From: Croceicoccus sediminis | GTDB taxonomy: Bacteria > Pseudomonadota > Alphaproteobacteria > Sphingomonadales > Sphingomonadaceae | DNA length: 64,000 bases | Reading direction: 5' to 3' | Assembly (NCBI RefSeq): GCF_007570835.1 | Contig: NZ_SUNC01000001.1 | Coordinates: 868,001 to 932,000 of the forward strand | In this document: positions 61,972-64,000 of the stretch, piece after piece | Numbering within the stretch: position 1 is the stretch's first letter | How the letters are laid out: each line of letters begins with the position of its first letter | Made by a program: the position numbers and the translations under genes | The notes under the pieces: model-generated | What the model was told of the DNA's origin: nothing | Databases searched by the model: none | The model's input: the letters and a program-made list of their open reading frames with translations, nothing else

Positions 61972-63318
61972 ATGAACACGCAGACTGCCGTTCCGCCCCC
62001 GATGGACGGGCGGGACCCGTCCAACCTTCGCGGCGATCGGATCACCGGCGACCGTTACTTCTCCGCCGAATTCGCGCAGAAGGAATGGGACCACATGTGG
62101 ACCAGGATCTGGCACATCGCCGGACGAACCGCAGACATTCCCGAGGCGGGTGACTTCCTCGTACACAACTTCATGAAGGAATCGGTGATCGCCGTGCGGC
62201 AGGAGGACGGCTCGGTCCGCGCCTTCTACAATTCCTGCGCCCATCGCGGGATGCGCATGGTCGACGATTCAAGTTCGGTCGCGGCGTTCCACTGCCCCTA
62301 TCACGGCTGGCGCTATGGCCTGGATGGCAAGCTGATCCACGCGCAGGATGCCGACGTCGATTTCAGCCAGGGCAATCCCTGCGGCAAGCTGGGCCTCAAC
62401 GAACTGCGCTGTGACACATGGGGTGGCTTCGTCTGGTATTCGATGGACCCTGACGGCGTCTCGCTTGCCGATTTCCTCGAACCCATGCCCGCGCTCTATC
62501 GCAACTACCCGATGGAAACGGCCGTTCGCGTCGCGTGGTACCGGATCGAGATCGACGCGAATTGGAAGTTCGTAACCGACAATTTCTCCGAAAGCTACCA
62601 CACCCGCACAGCGCACCCGCAAGTGCCGCCCTGGATCGACCAGGACGTCGATTCCGCGCGGCACGAAATGTGGCCCAAGGGCCATGGCCGTACGGTTCAG
62701 CCGATGCGCCCGTCCCTTTCCGACCGGCCCGAAGGCGGCGGCAACGCGATGTTCGAGGCAGAGCTGAAGAAGTGGGATATCGATCCGGCGAAGTACGAAA
62801 GCTACGAAGAGTTCGCCATGCAGGGCTGGAAAGACCTCAAGGCGGCGAAGCAGAAGCTGTGGCGCGAAAAGGGTTACGTCCATTACGAAAAGATGGACGA
62901 CGAGGAGATCACCGACAGCCCGCACACCGTCATGTTCCCGAACGTGACGATCAGCTTCCTGCCGGACAATCTGGTCTTCTTCCGCTCCGAACCGCATGCG
63001 ACAGACCCTGAGAAGTGCTATTTCGACCTGTGGTGCATGGCCTTCCCGGTGGAGGGGCAGACCGAGGTCGAATCCATCATGGCCGGGCCCAAGCCGCTGA
63101 AGGAAGTAGCGGAATGCGAACACCGCGTATTCGATGGCGGGCGCGGCATTCCCGAACTGGCCGGGCAAATCGTCTATCAGGACATGGAACTGGCCGAAAA
63201 CATGCAGGCCGGCATGCATTCGCGTGGATACAAGGACGCCTACCTCTCCGACCAGGAGACACGCATCCGGTTCTTCCACGAAGTGCTGAACGATTGGATC
63301 GAAGGAAGAAGACCCTGA
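61972..63318 (+). CDS. Rieske non-haem-iron oxygenase alpha subunit (RO4)
   Basis: A 448-aa oxygenase large subunit. Rieske ligands are in NSCAHRGMRM and FHCPYHGWRY. The catalytic site is NWKFVTDNFSESYHTRTAHPQV, with acidic and His ligands intact. The start region DRITGDRYFSAEFAQKEWDHMW matches RO2. It lies 2 bases ahead of an SDR, and no SnoaL-type gene is beside it. The start ATG follows GGGAGAGGCCCG. Its probable promoter region lies after the tetR terminator. Confidence 0.93.
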   Translation: MNTQTAVPPPMDGRDPSNLRGDRITGDRYFSAEFAQKEWDHMWTRIWHIAGRTADIPEAGDFLVHNFMKESVIAVRQEDGSVRAFYNSCAHRGMRMVDDSSSVAAFHCPYHGWRYGLDGKLIHAQDADVDFSQGNPCGKLGLNELRCDTWGGFVWYSMDPDGVSLADFLEPMPALYRNYPMETAVRVAWYRIEIDANWKFVTDNFSESYHTRTAHPQVPPWIDQDVDSARHEMWPKGHGRTVQPMRPSLSDRPEGGGNAMFEAELKKWDIDPAKYESYEEFAMQGWKDLKAAKQKLWREKGYVHYEKMDDEEITDSPHTVMFPNVTISFLPDNLVFFRSEPHATDPEKCYFDLWCMAFPVEGQTEVESIMAGPKPLKEVAECEHRVFDGGRGIPELAGQIVYQDMELAENMQAGMHSRGYKDAYLSDQETRIRFFHEVLNDWIEGRRP

Positions 63319-63319
63319 C

Positions 63320-64000
63320 ATGGCAAATGTAATCATCACCGGCGCCGGTCGCGGCATCGGCCTCGAACTCGCGAAAAGTCATGCGGGGCGCGGCGACCGT
63401 GTCTTTGCACTGGTGCGCGACACGGCGAAATCGGAAGATCTGACGGCGTTGGCCGAAGGTTCGGGCGGCTCTGTCTCCGTTCACAAGCTGGATGCGGCCG
63501 ATGTCGCCGGCATCCCCGCCGCCGCCGAAGCCGTGCCGTGCGACAGCGTGGACGTCCTCTACAACGTGGCCGGCAATCTAGGCCCGATCAGTGGTGAGCT
63601 TGAAAACCCCATCGACTGGGATGCCTGGGACGGATCGATCGACGTGATGCTGAAGGCACCCTTCGCCATCACAAAGGCTTTCCTTCCGAAGATGAGCAAG
63701 GGGTCAAGGGTTATCAACTTCTCCAGCCAGCTTGCCGCGTCAACGTGGCCCTATGGCGGGTTCTACGTTTATATCGCGACGAAGGCGGGGCTTGTCGCCC
63801 TGACCCGTGCGATGGCGATCGATCTGAAGGATCGGGGCATCACGCTGATCTCCTTGCACCCCGGCTGGGTTCAGACCGACATGGGCGGTCCCGATGCCGA
63901 GATCACCACGGAAGAAAGCGTCGCGGGCATCACCTCGCTGGTCGATCGCCTGACGGTCGAGGACAGCGGCGGCTTCTTCAAATGGAACGGCGAGCCGCAC
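63320..64000 (+). CDS. Short-chain dehydrogenase/reductase (SDR4), cut by the window end
   Basis: At least 227 residues of an SDR that continues past 64000. The cofactor loop is ITGAGRGIGLEL, then LYNVAGNLGP (NNAG-like), NFSSQLAAS with the catalytic Ser, YIATKAGLVAL with Tyr/Lys, and LHPGWVQTDMGG, typical of the C-factor-like SDR subgroup. The start ATG is 2 bases after the RO4 stop, in one operon with it. It differs from SDR1-SDR3, whose motifs are of the 3-oxoacyl-ACP-reductase type. Confidence 0.9.
   Translation, partial: MANVIITGAGRGIGLELAKSHAGRGDRVFALVRDTAKSEDLTALAEGSGGSVSVHKLDAADVAGIPAAAEAVPCDSVDVLYNVAGNLGPISGELENPIDWDAWDGSIDVMLKAPFAITKAFLPKMSKGSRVINFSSQLAASTWPYGGFYVYIATKAGLVALTRAMAIDLKDRGITLISLHPGWVQTDMGGPDAEITTEESVAGITSLVDRLTVEDSGGFFKWNGEPH

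Overview
The window comes from a GC-rich alphaproteobacterium, most likely a sphingomonad (Sphingomonadales, Erythrobacteraceae/Novosphingobium-like). The lineage call rests on an acyl-carrier-protein plus serine palmitoyltransferase pair for sphingolipids (18.3-19.8 kb), an alphaproteobacterial gene transfer agent (GTA) cluster, Usg and DUF1674/DUF3572 markers, DivK, tandem cold-shock-domain proteins with Gly/Arg-rich tails, and a TonB-receptor/Rieske-oxygenase catabolic locus.

Region 1 (0-22.5 kb) is chromosomal housekeeping: accB-accC, an Lrp regulator, a histidine-kinase-like protein with a decayed ATPase domain, tRNA-Ile2(CAT), tRNA-Pro(TGG) and tRNA-Lys(TTT), folK-aguB, msrA, rsmB, DUF1674, an orphan solute-binding lipoprotein with DUF4112, PilZ, a DksA-like protein, a tightly overlapped GNAT/GDPD/RidA/HAD/DUF3572 operon, divK, a DUF5706 membrane protein, acp-spt, a secreted TPR protein, usg and a YqaA-like membrane protein.

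Region 2 (22.6-36.9 kb) is a GTA structural cluster, all on the + strand and apparently intact: TerS, TerL, portal, DUF6127, protease, capsid, connector, a 51-aa ORF, tail terminator, tail tube, two small chaperone-type proteins, a short tape measure, a 776-aa gp12, hub, NlpC/P60 peptidase, a 727-aa gp15 and DUF2793. The order matches the Rhodobacter capsulatus GTA. Three things differ: gp12 carries about 560 extra N-terminal residues that look like a glycosidase-type barrel, gp15 lacks the GTA TIM-barrel region, and the usual g7 position holds only a 51-aa ORF. A near-consensus promoter precedes TerS, and strong hairpin/terminator structures flank the capsid gene.

Region 3 (37-48.2 kb) holds an OmpA protein with a 25-proline linker, queC, an argD-argF-hslO operon, a two-cold-shock-domain protein, a TIGR01244 protein, a duplicated glnK-amtB-glnK-amtB array with a textbook sigma-54 promoter ahead of the first copy only, and an endonuclease/exonuclease/phosphatase-family protein.

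Region 4 (48.3-64 kb, continuing past the end) is a catabolic island: four Rieske non-haem-iron oxygenase alpha subunits, three SnoaL/NTF2-like proteins (two sit where a beta subunit is expected), a cytochrome P450, four SDR dehydrogenases (the last cut by the window edge), a ThuA-like protein, a TonB-dependent receptor and a TetR regulator. The layout suggests TetR-controlled uptake and stepwise hydroxylation/dehydrogenation of a hydrophobic aromatic or alicyclic compound. The substrate cannot be read from the sequence. Similar short motifs occur in the intergenic regions of this island.
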